A stretch of 64,000 nt of DNA, from positions 1,227,526 to 1,291,525 of the forward strand of contig NZ_LT669941.1 in assembly GCF_900128505.1 (NCBI RefSeq), written 5' to 3'. This DNA comes from Parabacteroides timonensis (GTDB lineage Bacteria; Bacteroidota; Bacteroidia; Bacteroidales; Tannerellaceae). The notes beneath the pieces were generated by a model. It was not told the DNA's origin, did not search any database, and saw nothing but the letters and a program-made list of their open reading frames with translations. The translations under genes were made by a program, and so were the position numbers. Positions 9,344 through 17,502 of the stretch are shown here, piece after piece; positions within the stretch are counted from its first letter, which is position 1; the number at the start of each line of letters is the position of its first letter.

Positions 9344-10771
9344 CTATCTGATTTGAAAACGATATGATAAGCAGATCTTTAAACCGACCATAAACCCGGT
9401 AGATGCAAAATGGGTTTCCAGATAATTACGGTTATCCAATGGATCATACCGGTATTTCTTTCCACTGAAAACGGAGCGGTAACCGGCACGGACACGCATA
9501 CCTACTCCAAAACCGCCGACCAGAGAGAAGCGATAACCCATCGACAAACCTGCCGACCAAAAACAACCTGTCCGTCCATAAAGCATATCTTTCGACAGGT
9601 CGATCGCGCTTCCACGTACATCGAAATCTCCGTATTCGGCAAACAAGCCGGTATTCAATCCTGTAAACTTTCTCGAAGAGGATAGCCAGATACAAGGTTC
9701 GAGGGATATTTCGGACACAGCCCAACAGTCGCGCGCCTTGTCTTTATAGGCAAAGTCGGAATATATGCCGGACAAGGCAACCGACCAACGACCGGCGAAA
9801 CAACACTCCACCTCCAGGTTCGGCATAAATGCACCCGTTTCTATCATTGTTTCCCCGGTTCCTAAACGAATTGACGGGACTACGCCGCACCAGGGAAGAA
9901 GGTTCGTTTTCACGGCCAGATATACAGGGTTTTGATGCATCGAAGTTTCTTTCATCCTCACAGATTTGGTTGACTGTTTTTGTTCCTCGGGAATAACTTC
10001 TTTGCCGACTGTATTTTTCTGTTTTGTCACTACCCGCACTGTTTCCCTGGTTGTTACGGTGGTAGCTAAAGCGATATCCGATTTTTCTGTTCGTTTACTA
10101 TGGCGTACCGTATCCGTTACAGAAGCCAGACGGTAATCTTCCAGTTCCGTGCGGTCAAAAAGAGGATCGTCGATGCGGTACACTTCACGGTCGTAACCTC
10201 CTGTCTCACCACGACGGTACAGGTCTACATAAGGGACTGCACCATATTCACCGATGGCGGCCTCTACCGCTACCGGATAACGGCTTTCACTGTAATGAAT
10301 CGAGATATTTGCAAACCACGGAAGTGGTTTATATACCTTATAGACATGTACCTGATCGCGATAGTTTCCGCTACGGTCGATGTAGAAGGCAACACAATCA
10401 TGAGAAATATCGAAACGGGTTTTCAGATAGGCACGGATACGTCCGGCACGAAGGGAGGCTTCGTTCACAACCTCTTTATCTTCGTATTCATAGGCATTCA
10501 CATGCGAGACGATCAACAAATGGCAATCACCTTTTAGGATTTGGTCACGGGACACGTCGAGTAAACCGCCCATCCGTTCCAGTTGATAAGCGTTGTCTCC
10601 GTAATCAGCAAGGAACAAGTCGTTATCCTGGCGGAAAGAGAAAAGGAATGATTCAGCCTTGTAATAGGTCGTAATCTGGGCATCCGCTCCTATCCCCAGA
10701 AGGAAGTTGAGCAGTAACAGGAAGATTGTTCTTGCCTGTATTTTCCGGTGTAGACCTTTTATCCTATACAT
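9344..10771 (-). CDS. DUF3575 domain protein, pilus-locus outer-membrane protein
   Basis: First gene of the operon, 475 residues. A signal peptide (about 1-31) is followed by a region around residues 85-125 with a stretch resembling OmpA-type domains (S-H-V near 89, 'SLRAGRIRAYL' at 106-116). A low-complexity Thr/Lys-rich linker covers about 215-275. The C-terminal half (about 282-475) opens with 'VYLAVKTNLLPW', the start of DUF3575, and alternates short amphipathic strands as in a small outer-membrane barrel. DUF3575 genes commonly open Bacteroidales pilus operons. It could be the outer-membrane platform for the lipoprotein pilins, which is inference. Its start is 71 nt from the invertible segment, so it would be the first gene expressed after inversion. 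Confidence 0.78.
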   Translation of the reverse strand: MYRIKGLHRKIQARTIFLLLLNFLLGIGADAQITTYYKAESFLFSFRQDNDLFLADYGDNAYQLERMGGLLDVSRDQILKGDCHLLIVSHVNAYEYEDKEVVNEASLRAGRIRAYLKTRFDISHDCVAFYIDRSGNYRDQVHVYKVYKPLPWFANISIHYSESRYPVAVEAAIGEYGAVPYVDLYRRGETGGYDREVYRIDDPLFDRTELEDYRLASVTDTVRHSKRTEKSDIALATTVTTRETVRVVTKQKNTVGKEVIPEEQKQSTKSVRMKETSMHQNPVYLAVKTNLLPWCGVVPSIRLGTGETMIETGAFMPNLEVECCFAGRWSVALSGIYSDFAYKDKARDCWAVSEISLEPCIWLSSSRKFTGLNTGLFAEYGDFDVRGSAIDLSKDMLYGRTGCFWSAGLSMGYRFSLVGGFGVGMRVRAGYRSVFSGKKYRYDPLDNRNYLETHFASTGFMVGLKICLSYRFQIR

Positions 10772-10842
10772 ATAATATATAATACCAGCATGTTCAATAT
10801 TGAACAGCGACCATGATTATCACTAACTCTCTGTAAATGTTC

Positions 10843-11259
10843 ACCTTATTTATATAATAAGGGTAGAGGGTGAAAAAAGCCCTCCCAGAAAGTGCCCGCT
10901 TAGGGAATTTTTAGGGTAAAAAATGAAGGATTGATGTCTTTTTGAGTCTTTTTGGAGGAAGAAATGGTACTGTCGGATAACAGTTTTCTCTTAACAAATT
11001 AAAAAATGATAACAGTCCCAGCCCGTCTTATGCCATCTTGTAATGAAAATCATATACTATGGCTAAAAAATAGGTTAACTTGTGAAATTTAGTAAAATAA
11101 ATATGCTTTTTTTAAGAAAACACCCTACACTCCTTGTTTTTTCATTTTTTTCTTCTTACGTTTGCCACGTACTTCATTACAATTCAGGATTTTTCTTATT
11201 TATAAGACACTGATTGTAAGATAGAAAGAGGATGTTCTCCCTTATTATATAAATAAGGT
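10843..11259. repeat. Putative invertible promoter segment with 21-bp inverted repeats
   Basis: Positions 10843-10863 and 11239-11259 are perfect inverted copies of a 21-bp AT-rich sequence (starting ACCTTATTTATATAATAAGG), enclosing 375 bp. The left arm lies 71 nt upstream of the pilus operon and the right arm abuts the stop codon of the tyrosine recombinase gene. The segment contains no gene. It carries a near-consensus promoter pointing right, away from the operon, plus a small GAGGG/CCCTC hairpin at about 10866-10886. On the leftward strand the best -7 match is imperfect (10995-11002) and has no -33 partner. This is the arrangement of phase-variable promoters known from Bacteroides, here apparently OFF. 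Confidence 0.8.
11133..11164 (+). promoter_or_regulatory. Promoter inside the invertible segment, pointing away from the pilus operon
   Basis: The -33 element CTTG at 11133-11136 and the -7 element TACGTTTG at 11157-11164 are 20 nt apart and fit the Bacteroides primary sigma consensus. Transcription would start near 11171 and run right into the 3' end of the recombinase gene on its antisense strand. After inversion between the repeats, the -7 element would lie at about 10938-10945 and transcription would start near 10931, giving a leader of about 160 nt to the DUF3575 gene. Confidence 0.7.
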
Positions 11260-12177
11260 TTACCCCACCCGCAAATAGCAGCCGATCGTCTCAGAAACCT
11301 GCCTATTTGCTTTGGCAACTTCCGATACGTCAAACTCCTTTAAATAGATACGGGTTGTCCTTTCCGACGTATGTCCCAATGCCTGACTGATCACGCCGAT
11401 AGGTACATGCAGGTGATACGCCTCCGAAGCCCAGGCATGACGGAACGAATAGGTCGTCAACGTTTCCGGTAAATCCAGCATCACACTGAGATCTTTCAGG
11501 TATCGGTTTTCCGTTGCCAGACAGGCTTTATACTGTTCGTGGGTCATATCTTCCGACAGTACCGGGAAAAGATAGTGTCGCTCTGCACTGCGGTAGCGGT
11601 CGATAAGCATCTGCATCTCCGCCGACACTTCCATCCGGATCAGTACCCCCGTCTTCTGACGACGGTATTCCAGCACCGTACCGTTCTCCACCAGGTTCTC
11701 ACCCGTCAGATGCACGATATCCACAAAAGGGATACCGCAGGCAAGGAAAGTGAACAGTGCCAGGTCGGCAGCCAGTTGCTTGGCCGGTTCCTTTTTCAGA
11801 TCGAGCGAAGCGATCTTCTTTATCACTTCCACCGGCACAGCTCGTTTACGTGTCTCCTCCCGTTTCAACCGCAGCCCGGCAAAAGGCGATCTCTCCTGCC
11901 GTCCCCTGCCGAACGGCAAAGCACGGTTATACATCGCCCGAAGGCAACTGAGGTAGCTGTTCACCGTATTGACACGCAGCCCTTTCCTCTGCAGCCACAA
12001 CTGGAAGTCCTGCACAAGTTCCGCCGTCACATCCTTATGTGCCGGCCCCACATCTGTGATAAAGCATTCGAAATGGTTCCGCACAGCCCTATACAGATCG
12101 GCGGTACTCTCATCTCCCCGCCTACGTTTATCCTGTTCCTGCGTCGCCATCAGCCCGCAAAAATCTTTTCTCTTCAT
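11260..12177 (-). CDS. Tyrosine site-specific recombinase, probable pilus-promoter invertase
   Basis: The reading frame opens at 12228, but the ATG at 12177 follows GGAGGAAG at good spacing, giving 305 residues. A SAM-like N-terminal core-binding domain precedes a catalytic domain. Visible catalytic features are RRQKTG (Lys about 175), YSFRHAW (Arg 246, His 247), GHTSERTTRIYL (His 269, Tyr 278). The first catalytic Arg, usually in an R-G-(M/I)-x-F-V-D motif in this Bacteroides group, is Cys here (ACGIPFVD, residue about 147). The stop codon touches the right inverted repeat of the pilus promoter segment, which is the usual place for the cognate invertase. If the Cys replaces an essential Arg the enzyme may be inactive; the alignment needs checking. 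It is a lone recombinase with no other phage or element genes around it. Confidence 0.85.
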   Translation of the reverse strand: MKRKDFCGLMATQEQDKRRRGDESTADLYRAVRNHFECFITDVGPAHKDVTAELVQDFQLWLQRKGLRVNTVNSYLSCLRAMYNRALPFGRGRQERSPFAGLRLKREETRKRAVPVEVIKKIASLDLKKEPAKQLAADLALFTFLACGIPFVDIVHLTGENLVENGTVLEYRRQKTGVLIRMEVSAEMQMLIDRYRSAERHYLFPVLSEDMTHEQYKACLATENRYLKDLSVMLDLPETLTTYSFRHAWASEAYHLHVPIGVISQALGHTSERTTRIYLKEFDVSEVAKANRQVSETIGCYLRVG

Positions 12178-12336
12178 AACTCTTCCTCCATTCATTTTCA
12201 GATTGATCAAAAAGATAAAGATAAACATTCTCCCCTTTCAAAATGTTCGTTTTTCACCTCCCCGGCTAACATCACTCCCCTCACAAATCTTTGTTCCAGA
12301 GGAACAAACCGACCTCACCACCGCATCTTCCCCTCC

Positions 12337-12458
12337 TCATCCCCACTCCTTCCGGAAATCATTGCAATGATTCTCCCCCATCATCACAATGTCCCCACGA
12401 AGTCATCACAATGACTCCGCACACTCATCACAATGGAGGGGGGTAATCATTGTGATGA
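12337..12458. repeat. Phased 22-bp repeat array upstream of the recombinase gene
   Basis: Units begin exactly 22 bp apart at 12337, 12359, 12381, 12403, 12425 and 12447. Three central units carry the identical 11-mer TCATCACAATG (12381, 12403, 12425). The unit at 12359 carries TCATTGCAATG within a perfect 16-bp palindrome (12357-12372). The last (12447-12458, TCATTGTGATGA) carries the 11-mer inverted. The unit at 12337 keeps only TCATC. Two helical turns per unit would place each copy on the same face of DNA, as for cooperative protein binding. It lies 160-280 bp upstream of the recombinase start. It is not a CRISPR: the cores are too short and the spacers are 11 bp. Confidence 0.8.
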
Positions 12459-12801
12459 AAAATTTAACACATGAAAAAGAAATAGATTTTCTTCAATTAT
12501 TACTCCTTAAAATGGAGTATATACAGCTTCCCAAAAGCTAGAAGCATCTTTTTGACTGATCGTTTTCAATAAACAAATTGTAGCTGGCCTCGCCTTTTCT
12601 CTGCCACTTGCTCTGAAAACATTACAATGATCGGCTTTATCACCTAACTAAAATATACTTCTATCTTCTATGGAATATCTTTATGTCAAACCTCAAATCC
12701 CGGTGAAGCAGAAAAAAATTATCCTCTTATCTCCCCGCTTCATCGAGAGCCGGGAAATAGGAGGATAATTACCAAATTGACAATTTACTATAACAATACA
12801 A
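12459..12801. other. Non-coding stretch with one hairpin
   Basis: No supportable gene was found in this AT-rich stretch. It holds an inverted repeat AATTATCCTC (12718-12727) and GAGGATAATT (12761-12770), 32 nt below the 3' end of the leftward HEPN gene, with a CCCGG/CCGGG pair (12709-12713, 12750-12754) overlapping it. This could be a transcript end structure for the MNT/HEPN pair, although there is no clear T-tract. Confidence 0.4.
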
Positions 12802-13194
12802 TTATTCTAAAATCAGTTTTTCCAACGAATCAATAAAAACAATAGCTTGTGGGTAAAGTTCTTCCACTTTATCCCGCGTCATCATAATATAATCATCGTA
12901 GTCACCTGTCTGACGATTATCATATAGAATAGAGAAAAAGCGAGCTTGCTCTTTTGATACTTGTCCCGATACAACAAATTCTTTTCCAAATGCCTGTCTC
13001 ACCCCAGAGTGTGTCTTGACACTAATGCCTTTTTTAAGCAATAATGCAGCTACAGCATAATAACAAGCATAATACATTCGATTAGTAGCCGTATTCCAAA
13101 AACCATGTTCTATATGTACAGTAATTTCCTGTAAAGTATCTTTCGCATTTTGCAAACGTAAAGCGATCAAAGCTGTTCTCTCATCGTCTGTCAT
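12802..13194 (-). CDS. HEPN domain protein (MNT/HEPN pair)
   Basis: 130 residues, all alpha-helical in character. The segment 'NRMYYACYYAVAALLLKKG' and the downstream 'SILYDNRQTGDYDD' match the HEPN (PF05168-type) pattern. The gene overlaps its upstream partner by 4 bp (ATGA), so the two are translated together. HEPN/nucleotidyltransferase pairs act as toxin-antitoxin modules in several bacteria: the HEPN protein is an RNase or cell-stress toxin and the MNT partner modifies it. The strict R-x4-6-H RNase motif is not obvious here, so toxicity is uncertain. Confidence 0.82.
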   Translation of the reverse strand: MTDDERTALIALRLQNAKDTLQEITVHIEHGFWNTATNRMYYACYYAVAALLLKKGISVKTHSGVRQAFGKEFVVSGQVSKEQARFFSILYDNRQTGDYDDYIMMTRDKVEELYPQAIVFIDSLEKLILE

Positions 13195-13499
13195 AATACT
13201 ATTCCTTCCTTCATTACATTCTCATAAAAGGGAGTAATCAGATTATTCCAAAACTTCTTAGGGAAAACTCGCGGACTAATTATGACACCTGTTTCAAACT
13301 CGATATCATAAAGAGGATAAGCTATTTCCTGTTCTTCTTTCAGTGAAATATTATCCTTATTTACCAGTATCAGTACATCTATATCACTATCAGGACGAGC
13401 ATCCCCTCGCGCTTCACTTCCATAAAGTATAGCTTGAGCATCTGGGGCAACACGACGAAGAACTTCACGGATGCGATTTACTATTTCAGGACGTCTCAT
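13191..13499 (-). CDS. Minimal nucleotidyltransferase (MNT)
   Basis: 102 residues. The signature 'LYGSEARGDARPDSDIDVLI' gives the G-S-x-A-R-G and D-x-D motif of DNA polymerase beta-like nucleotidyltransferases (about residues 24-45). In MNT/HEPN pairs this protein can AMPylate the HEPN partner and neutralise it. It is the first gene of the pair and has its own promoter 39 nt upstream. Confidence 0.85.
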   Translation of the reverse strand: MRRPEIVNRIREVLRRVAPDAQAILYGSEARGDARPDSDIDVLILVNKDNISLKEEQEIAYPLYDIEFETGVIISPRVFPKKFWNNLITPFYENVMKEGIVL

Positions 13500-13537
13500 A
13501 GGATTCTCCTTTCTTTATTAATAATATATGTACTCTG

Positions 13538-13568
13538 CAAATGTAACAAATCCGGAGAGAATAGCAAG
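13538..13568 (-). promoter_or_regulatory. Promoter of the MNT/HEPN operon
   Basis: Read on the minus strand, CTTG (13568-13565), 19 nt, then TACATTTG (13545-13538) match the Bacteroides -33/-7 consensus. Transcription would begin near 13531, about 30 nt before the MNT start codon. Confidence 0.6.
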
Positions 13569-13604
13569 AGGATTTCAGTATTGTAATATTCATAATTGAA
13601 TGAT

Positions 13605-14120
13605 TTAACGATCTATTATTACTTTTCTATAGTCTCCGTCGCTTTTCTTCTGAAAGCCATTTCTCAGTAATGCCTTTATAGAAATGATATTTTCCTCCAC
13701 CGGATCTGCCGCAATTTCTTTGCCTCCGATTTCAATAAGCTTTTCCTCCAACATCTGAATAATCCTTTTGCCAAGACCTTTATTCAAATATTCCTCTTCA
13801 CCGATCAGATAACCAATTTCAAATGTATGATTTTCCTCTACTACATCTCCATACAGTGCATTAAAATCATGCCCGTCTTCTTCCAAATCTTTCAAGAAAA
13901 AGCAATCAGTATAAAGACAATACCCAATCCTCCGATCCTCATGGCAAACAATAAAGTGCTTTAAGAAGTCATATTTCCCATCTCTTTCCTTTATCTCATT
14001 CAGCCAATCCTCTTTATCACCAAACCATTTCGATATATACTCCTTATCCAACCATTTATCAAAATATGGTATATCTTCATCCATCAGAGGTTTTAATACA
14101 AGTTCTTTCTTATTTATCAT
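13605..14120 (-). CDS. GNAT family N-acetyltransferase (AAC(6')-like)
   Basis: 171 residues. The N-terminal 'LVLKPLMDEDIPYFDKWL' and the central 'TFEIGYLIGEEEYLNKGLGKRII' (shown here by its core GYLIGEEEYLNKGLG) fit the acetyl-CoA-binding motif A of GNAT enzymes of the RimJ/AAC(6')-type group. The C-terminal 'SIKALLRNGFQKK' is motif B. Substrate is unknown: proteins of this shape include aminoglycoside acetyltransferases as well as housekeeping enzymes, so no resistance function should be assumed. It stands alone between the MNT pair and the ATPase gene. Confidence 0.75.
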   Translation of the reverse strand: MINKKELVLKPLMDEDIPYFDKWLDKEYISKWFGDKEDWLNEIKERDGKYDFLKHFIVCHEDRRIGYCLYTDCFFLKDLEEDGHDFNALYGDVVEENHTFEIGYLIGEEEYLNKGLGKRIIQMLEEKLIEIGGKEIAADPVEENIISIKALLRNGFQKKSDGDYRKVIIDR

Positions 14121-14217
14121 GAATTTTTCGTTATAGTATTTTATTTGATGACATCCATTCCTTTGTACTCAAACAAAAGCCATTCAGTCCTAGCTGGCTT
14201 CAAAATATGAAAGCTCC

Positions 14218-15483
14218 TTACAAACTTAAAAGCCATTTCCATACAGGAAGGACTTCAATTGTTTTTCCGCCCATCTCTATCGTCCGTTCCGTATCGCGGG
14301 TAATAATCAATAGTTTCTTACATTCTAAGACTTCGGTAATTTTCAGCAAGGCTTTTACTTCCCGGTCAAATGTTCCATCGCTATTGTCAAGATTGTAACA
14401 AACCTGAATAGCTGTGTAATCATCAGGAATGTAGAAGTCTACCTCAATACTTTGATTATAAAAATAAACAGCATCATTTCGCCCGTATTTACGCAATAAA
14501 TTCACGGCTACCATATTCTCCAATAAAGAAGTATTCCCGTCCAATAAAAAAAGATTCAGAATACCGTTATCCGTGAAATAATACTTAGGTGAAGTTTCTT
14601 TATCGACCAATTTCCCTGCAATATTCTGTATAGGATTAATAAGCCATGCATCTCTAGCGTATTCCATGTAGTTTATAACTGTCTGCGTTCCAACCTTTGC
14701 TCCGGTAGATGATACAATATTTGCAATCCGGGTAAATGACAAAAGTTGCTTGACACTTTCGGCCAGTTTCTTGAACATGATACGTAAAGCGAATGTGTTA
14801 TCTACCGTATGACGGGCTGCTATATCTCCCAGATAGATTTTTTGATAAACACTGGTCAGATAATCCCGTTTAACCAATAAATCAGCTCCTTCCGGGAATC
14901 CGCCAAAATAGAAATAGTCATTGAATTTTCGCAATACTTCGGCTTTGCCTTCCGTTGATAACAGGTGATTGGAAGTAACAGAAACATCGTTTGCCGTCAA
15001 AAACTCTTTGAAAGAATACGGATAAACATCAATAGGAATATAACGTCCACCTAAAGTTGTCTGAATGTCCTGACTTAACATTTTAGCATTACTTCCCGTA
15101 ATGTAAACTCGATGTTTCGTATCAGCCATACGACGAGCAAATTTTTCCCATCCGGAAACATTTTGTACCTCATCTAAAAACAAAAGAGGTTTCTTTCCAT
15201 ACATTTCTAAATGAACTTCCAATAACAGATTTAAATCTTCTGCTTTCATCCCGGTAAGACGTTCATCTTCAAAATTGATATAAAGCATTTCATCCCACTG
15301 TACACCTTGTGCTAGTAGTTGCTGCATCCGTTGATATAACAGGTAAGACTTTCCCGCTCGCCGAATACCCACAAAAACATAATTTCCAAACTCCTCAAAA
15401 GTGAAACTTCGTGGAATCACCTTATATTTGGGGACTTCCACTTGATTGTCAGCGATAACCGTTTTCAGAATATTTTTATCCAT
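14218..15483 (-). CDS. AAA ATPase with DUF4143 C-terminal domain
   Basis: 421 residues. Walker A is 'GIRRAGKS' (about 39-46), Walker B 'LLFLDEVQN' (about 95-103), and 'YITGSNAKML' follows as sensor 1. This is the AAA_14 pattern. The C-terminal half is DUF4143-like, with a restriction-endonuclease-like 'SIEVDFYI' strand near residue 349. These stand-alone ATPases are abundant in Bacteroidales and lack an agreed function; several are thought to belong to defence or stress modules. The gene has a good promoter of its own and no operon partners. Confidence 0.85.
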   Translation of the reverse strand: MDKNILKTVIADNQVEVPKYKVIPRSFTFEEFGNYVFVGIRRAGKSYLLYQRMQQLLAQGVQWDEMLYINFEDERLTGMKAEDLNLLLEVHLEMYGKKPLLFLDEVQNVSGWEKFARRMADTKHRVYITGSNAKMLSQDIQTTLGGRYIPIDVYPYSFKEFLTANDVSVTSNHLLSTEGKAEVLRKFNDYFYFGGFPEGADLLVKRDYLTSVYQKIYLGDIAARHTVDNTFALRIMFKKLAESVKQLLSFTRIANIVSSTGAKVGTQTVINYMEYARDAWLINPIQNIAGKLVDKETSPKYYFTDNGILNLFLLDGNTSLLENMVAVNLLRKYGRNDAVYFYNQSIEVDFYIPDDYTAIQVCYNLDNSDGTFDREVKALLKITEVLECKKLLIITRDTERTIEMGGKTIEVLPVWKWLLSL

Positions 15484-15512
15484 ATCTTTCTATATTTATT
15501 CTCCAAACAATA

Positions 15513-15544
15513 CAAATATAGTCCATTTTTATTTTATACACAAA
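15513..15544 (-). promoter_or_regulatory. Promoter of the AAA/DUF4143 gene
   Basis: On the minus strand, TTTG (15544-15541), 20 nt, TATATTTG (15520-15513) is a full consensus match. It lies 30 nt upstream of the ATG at 15483. Confidence 0.7.
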
Positions 15545-15670
15545 ACAAAAATAGATGTTTATCGTTTTACCGACAAAACAAAAACCATTCTACCCTAAAG
15601 TTTGTATGTCTAAAAAATAATACAATACAGTGCAGGAATCCGAAGAAACCTGCACCATATAAAAATAAAA

Positions 15671-16726
15671 TCAGGAATTTGCTTTGCGCTTCTTCACTTC
15701 TTCCACGAGCTTTGTAAAAGATTTATCCCTTTTACGTTTCTCATGTTCGGAGGCGGAGAAATGCCAGGCTTCCTGCTTTAGTTTCAGATAGCTTTCATAC
15801 ACTTTTGTATCTAACAGGCCCTTGTCGACTGCTTCCAGCACGGCACAACCAGGTTCATTGGTATGTGTACAATCCTTGAAGCGACACGATTCTGCATAAC
15901 TGGAAATTTCCAGCATTTCAGCAAGTGAATCGGGATTATCTACAGCCAATCCAAATTCACGAATACCCGGAGTATCTATTAAAACGCCTGAACCGTCCAT
16001 CAAGACCATCTCCCGGCGGGTGGAAGTATGCCTTCCTTTCCCTGTGGACTGGCTTATATCCGATGTCAGCAGCACTGATCTTTCACAAAGTGCATTAACA
16101 AGAGAACTCTTTCCCACACCCGACGAACCGACAAACACCACCGTTTCGCCTTCCGATATGGATTCCCGTAACCGGGAAACTGTCTCAGGATGAAGGATAC
16201 TGGTGAAAAACACCGGCATCCTGCTGGCAAGATGTTTGATCGCCTCTTCTACTACCTGTCTATCAAAAGGCAGATCGGATTTATTGAGTATCAACACAGG
16301 ATCGATACCTTCTTCCAGTATCTGAACCATGAAACGTTCGACCCTGCGGATATTGAAATTATCATCGAGGCTCTGCACAATAAACGCCTTATCCACATAC
16401 GATGCAATCGCCTGTTTCTCGGCAACTGTCCCACTTTTCTTACGGTACAATGTCCGTTCACGAGGCAGCATATCGACGATAATCCCTTTACTATCGTCGA
16501 AAGGTTGAAACAGAACCCAATCGCCCGTACAAGGCAGTTCAAAGTCAGATCTTCCATACATCATATTTCCCGTCAACTCACATTGGAACAATCCATTTTC
16601 GGAAATAACTTCATAACAGGTGCGATGCACGACGGCTATCCGTCCGTGAGATAACGTATTATATGCCGATTCTTGTTTCAGTTGGTTCAACCTGTCATTC
16701 CAACCATACATATCCAAACAGATCAT
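15671..16726 (-). CDS. rsgA: Ribosome small-subunit GTPase RsgA
   Basis: 351 residues. RsgA is a circularly permuted GTPase that helps late maturation of the 30S subunit. The motifs appear in the permuted order G4-G1-G3: NKSD (about residue 143), GSSGVGKSS (P-loop) and DTPG. An N-terminal OB-fold precedes them and a C-terminal zinc knuckle C-x4-C-x-H-x5-C ('CRFKDCTHTNEPGC') follows, ending in a basic tail. The start codon overlaps the stop of the upstream methyltransferase gene (ATGA), so both are probably in one transcript. All key residues are present. Confidence 0.95.
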   Translation of the reverse strand: MICLDMYGWNDRLNQLKQESAYNTLSHGRIAVVHRTCYEVISENGLFQCELTGNMMYGRSDFELPCTGDWVLFQPFDDSKGIIVDMLPRERTLYRKKSGTVAEKQAIASYVDKAFIVQSLDDNFNIRRVERFMVQILEEGIDPVLILNKSDLPFDRQVVEEAIKHLASRMPVFFTSILHPETVSRLRESISEGETVVFVGSSGVGKSSLVNALCERSVLLTSDISQSTGKGRHTSTRREMVLMDGSGVLIDTPGIREFGLAVDNPDSLAEMLEISSYAESCRFKDCTHTNEPGCAVLEAVDKGLLDTKVYESYLKLKQEAWHFSASEHEKRKRDKSFTKLVEEVKKRKANS

Positions 16727-17502
16727 AGCGTTATCTTTTTAGCGATATAAAACACATAGCCGTAGAATCCTTTGTACTTACGGTATAATTCCTCTTCATG
16801 ATGTGACATCGCGACAAGTTCTTCGGCAGTTTTATTTCCCGGATATTTGGCTAGAAACTTTTCCCGTGCTTTAGCCAAAGGCGCAAAATAATGCTCTGTC
16901 CAGCAAATCTCAGGCAAAATAAAGGAAGCAACAAGAAGATACCCAGCCTTTTGCACCAGGGCTACCTGATTGGGAATGGTATCTATTTCCGGATAAGCCT
17001 CCATCCAAAAATCATGGATCTCTGCCGGACGTTCTTCGGTAAACCATGTGCTTTCGGAAACGGCGATATATCCTCCTGTTTTCAGATATTTACGCCATTC
17101 GTTTAATCCACGTTCAAAGCCGATATTATAAATGGCTCCTTCCGACCAGATCAGGTCTAATTCAACTTCTCCAAAAGGAAGGTTATCCATCGAACCGACG
17201 ATTCCTTCCACTCTATCCTGAAGATTCAGCTTCCTGGCATTGTCGTTGAACCGGTCGATGAATCCCGGAAAAAAGTCGAGACCTGTAATATGTCCCGGTA
17301 CATGCTGTGCCAATGTCATTGTCTGTCCGCCTGTACCACAACCCAAATCGGCGATAAGGGACCGGTCGGTCAGGTTGTCTATAAAACTCAATGCTTTAAG
17401 GGTCACTTCAGGACTTCCGGGTCCCTGACGTTCTGTGTTTAAAAAATATTCGCAGATTAAATTAAAATCGAATTCGTGAATTGTTTTATTTTCGTTACTC
17501 AT
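16723..17502 (-). CDS. Class I SAM-dependent methyltransferase
   Basis: The frame extends to 17553, but 'MSNENKTIHEF' at 17502 is the likely start (preceded by AAAGAAA), giving about 259 residues. Motif I is 'IADLGCGTGGQT' and a later 'LIWSEGAIYN' fits motif IV of small-molecule methyltransferases of the UbiE/Methyltransf_25 group. The substrate is unknown. It overlaps rsgA by 4 bp. Confidence 0.85.
   Translation of the reverse strand: MSNENKTIHEFDFNLICEYFLNTERQGPGSPEVTLKALSFIDNLTDRSLIADLGCGTGGQTMTLAQHVPGHITGLDFFPGFIDRFNDNARKLNLQDRVEGIVGSMDNLPFGEVELDLIWSEGAIYNIGFERGLNEWRKYLKTGGYIAVSESTWFTEERPAEIHDFWMEAYPEIDTIPNQVALVQKAGYLLVASFILPEICWTEHYFAPLAKAREKFLAKYPGNKTAEELVAMSHHEEELYRKYKGFYGYVFYIAKKITL

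Noticed and set aside
10995..11002. Leftward -7 candidate (TTAATTTG on the minus strand) that would make the first switch ON
   Set aside because: It has one mismatch in TA and no TTTG-like -33 at 19-21 nt. The rightward promoter is a much better match.
11260..12177. Integrase of an integrated mobile element
   Set aside because: There are no attachment-site duplications, tRNA or mobilisation genes around it, and it abuts the invertible repeat of the pilus promoter.
12337..12458. Possible CRISPR array from regularly spaced repeats
   Set aside because: The cores are 11 bp, the spacers 11 bp, one unit is inverted and there are no cas genes. It fits protein-binding sites better.
13605..14120. 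Aminoglycoside resistance gene
   Set aside because: The GNAT fold resembles AAC(6') enzymes but so do many housekeeping acetyltransferases; nothing in the context supports resistance.
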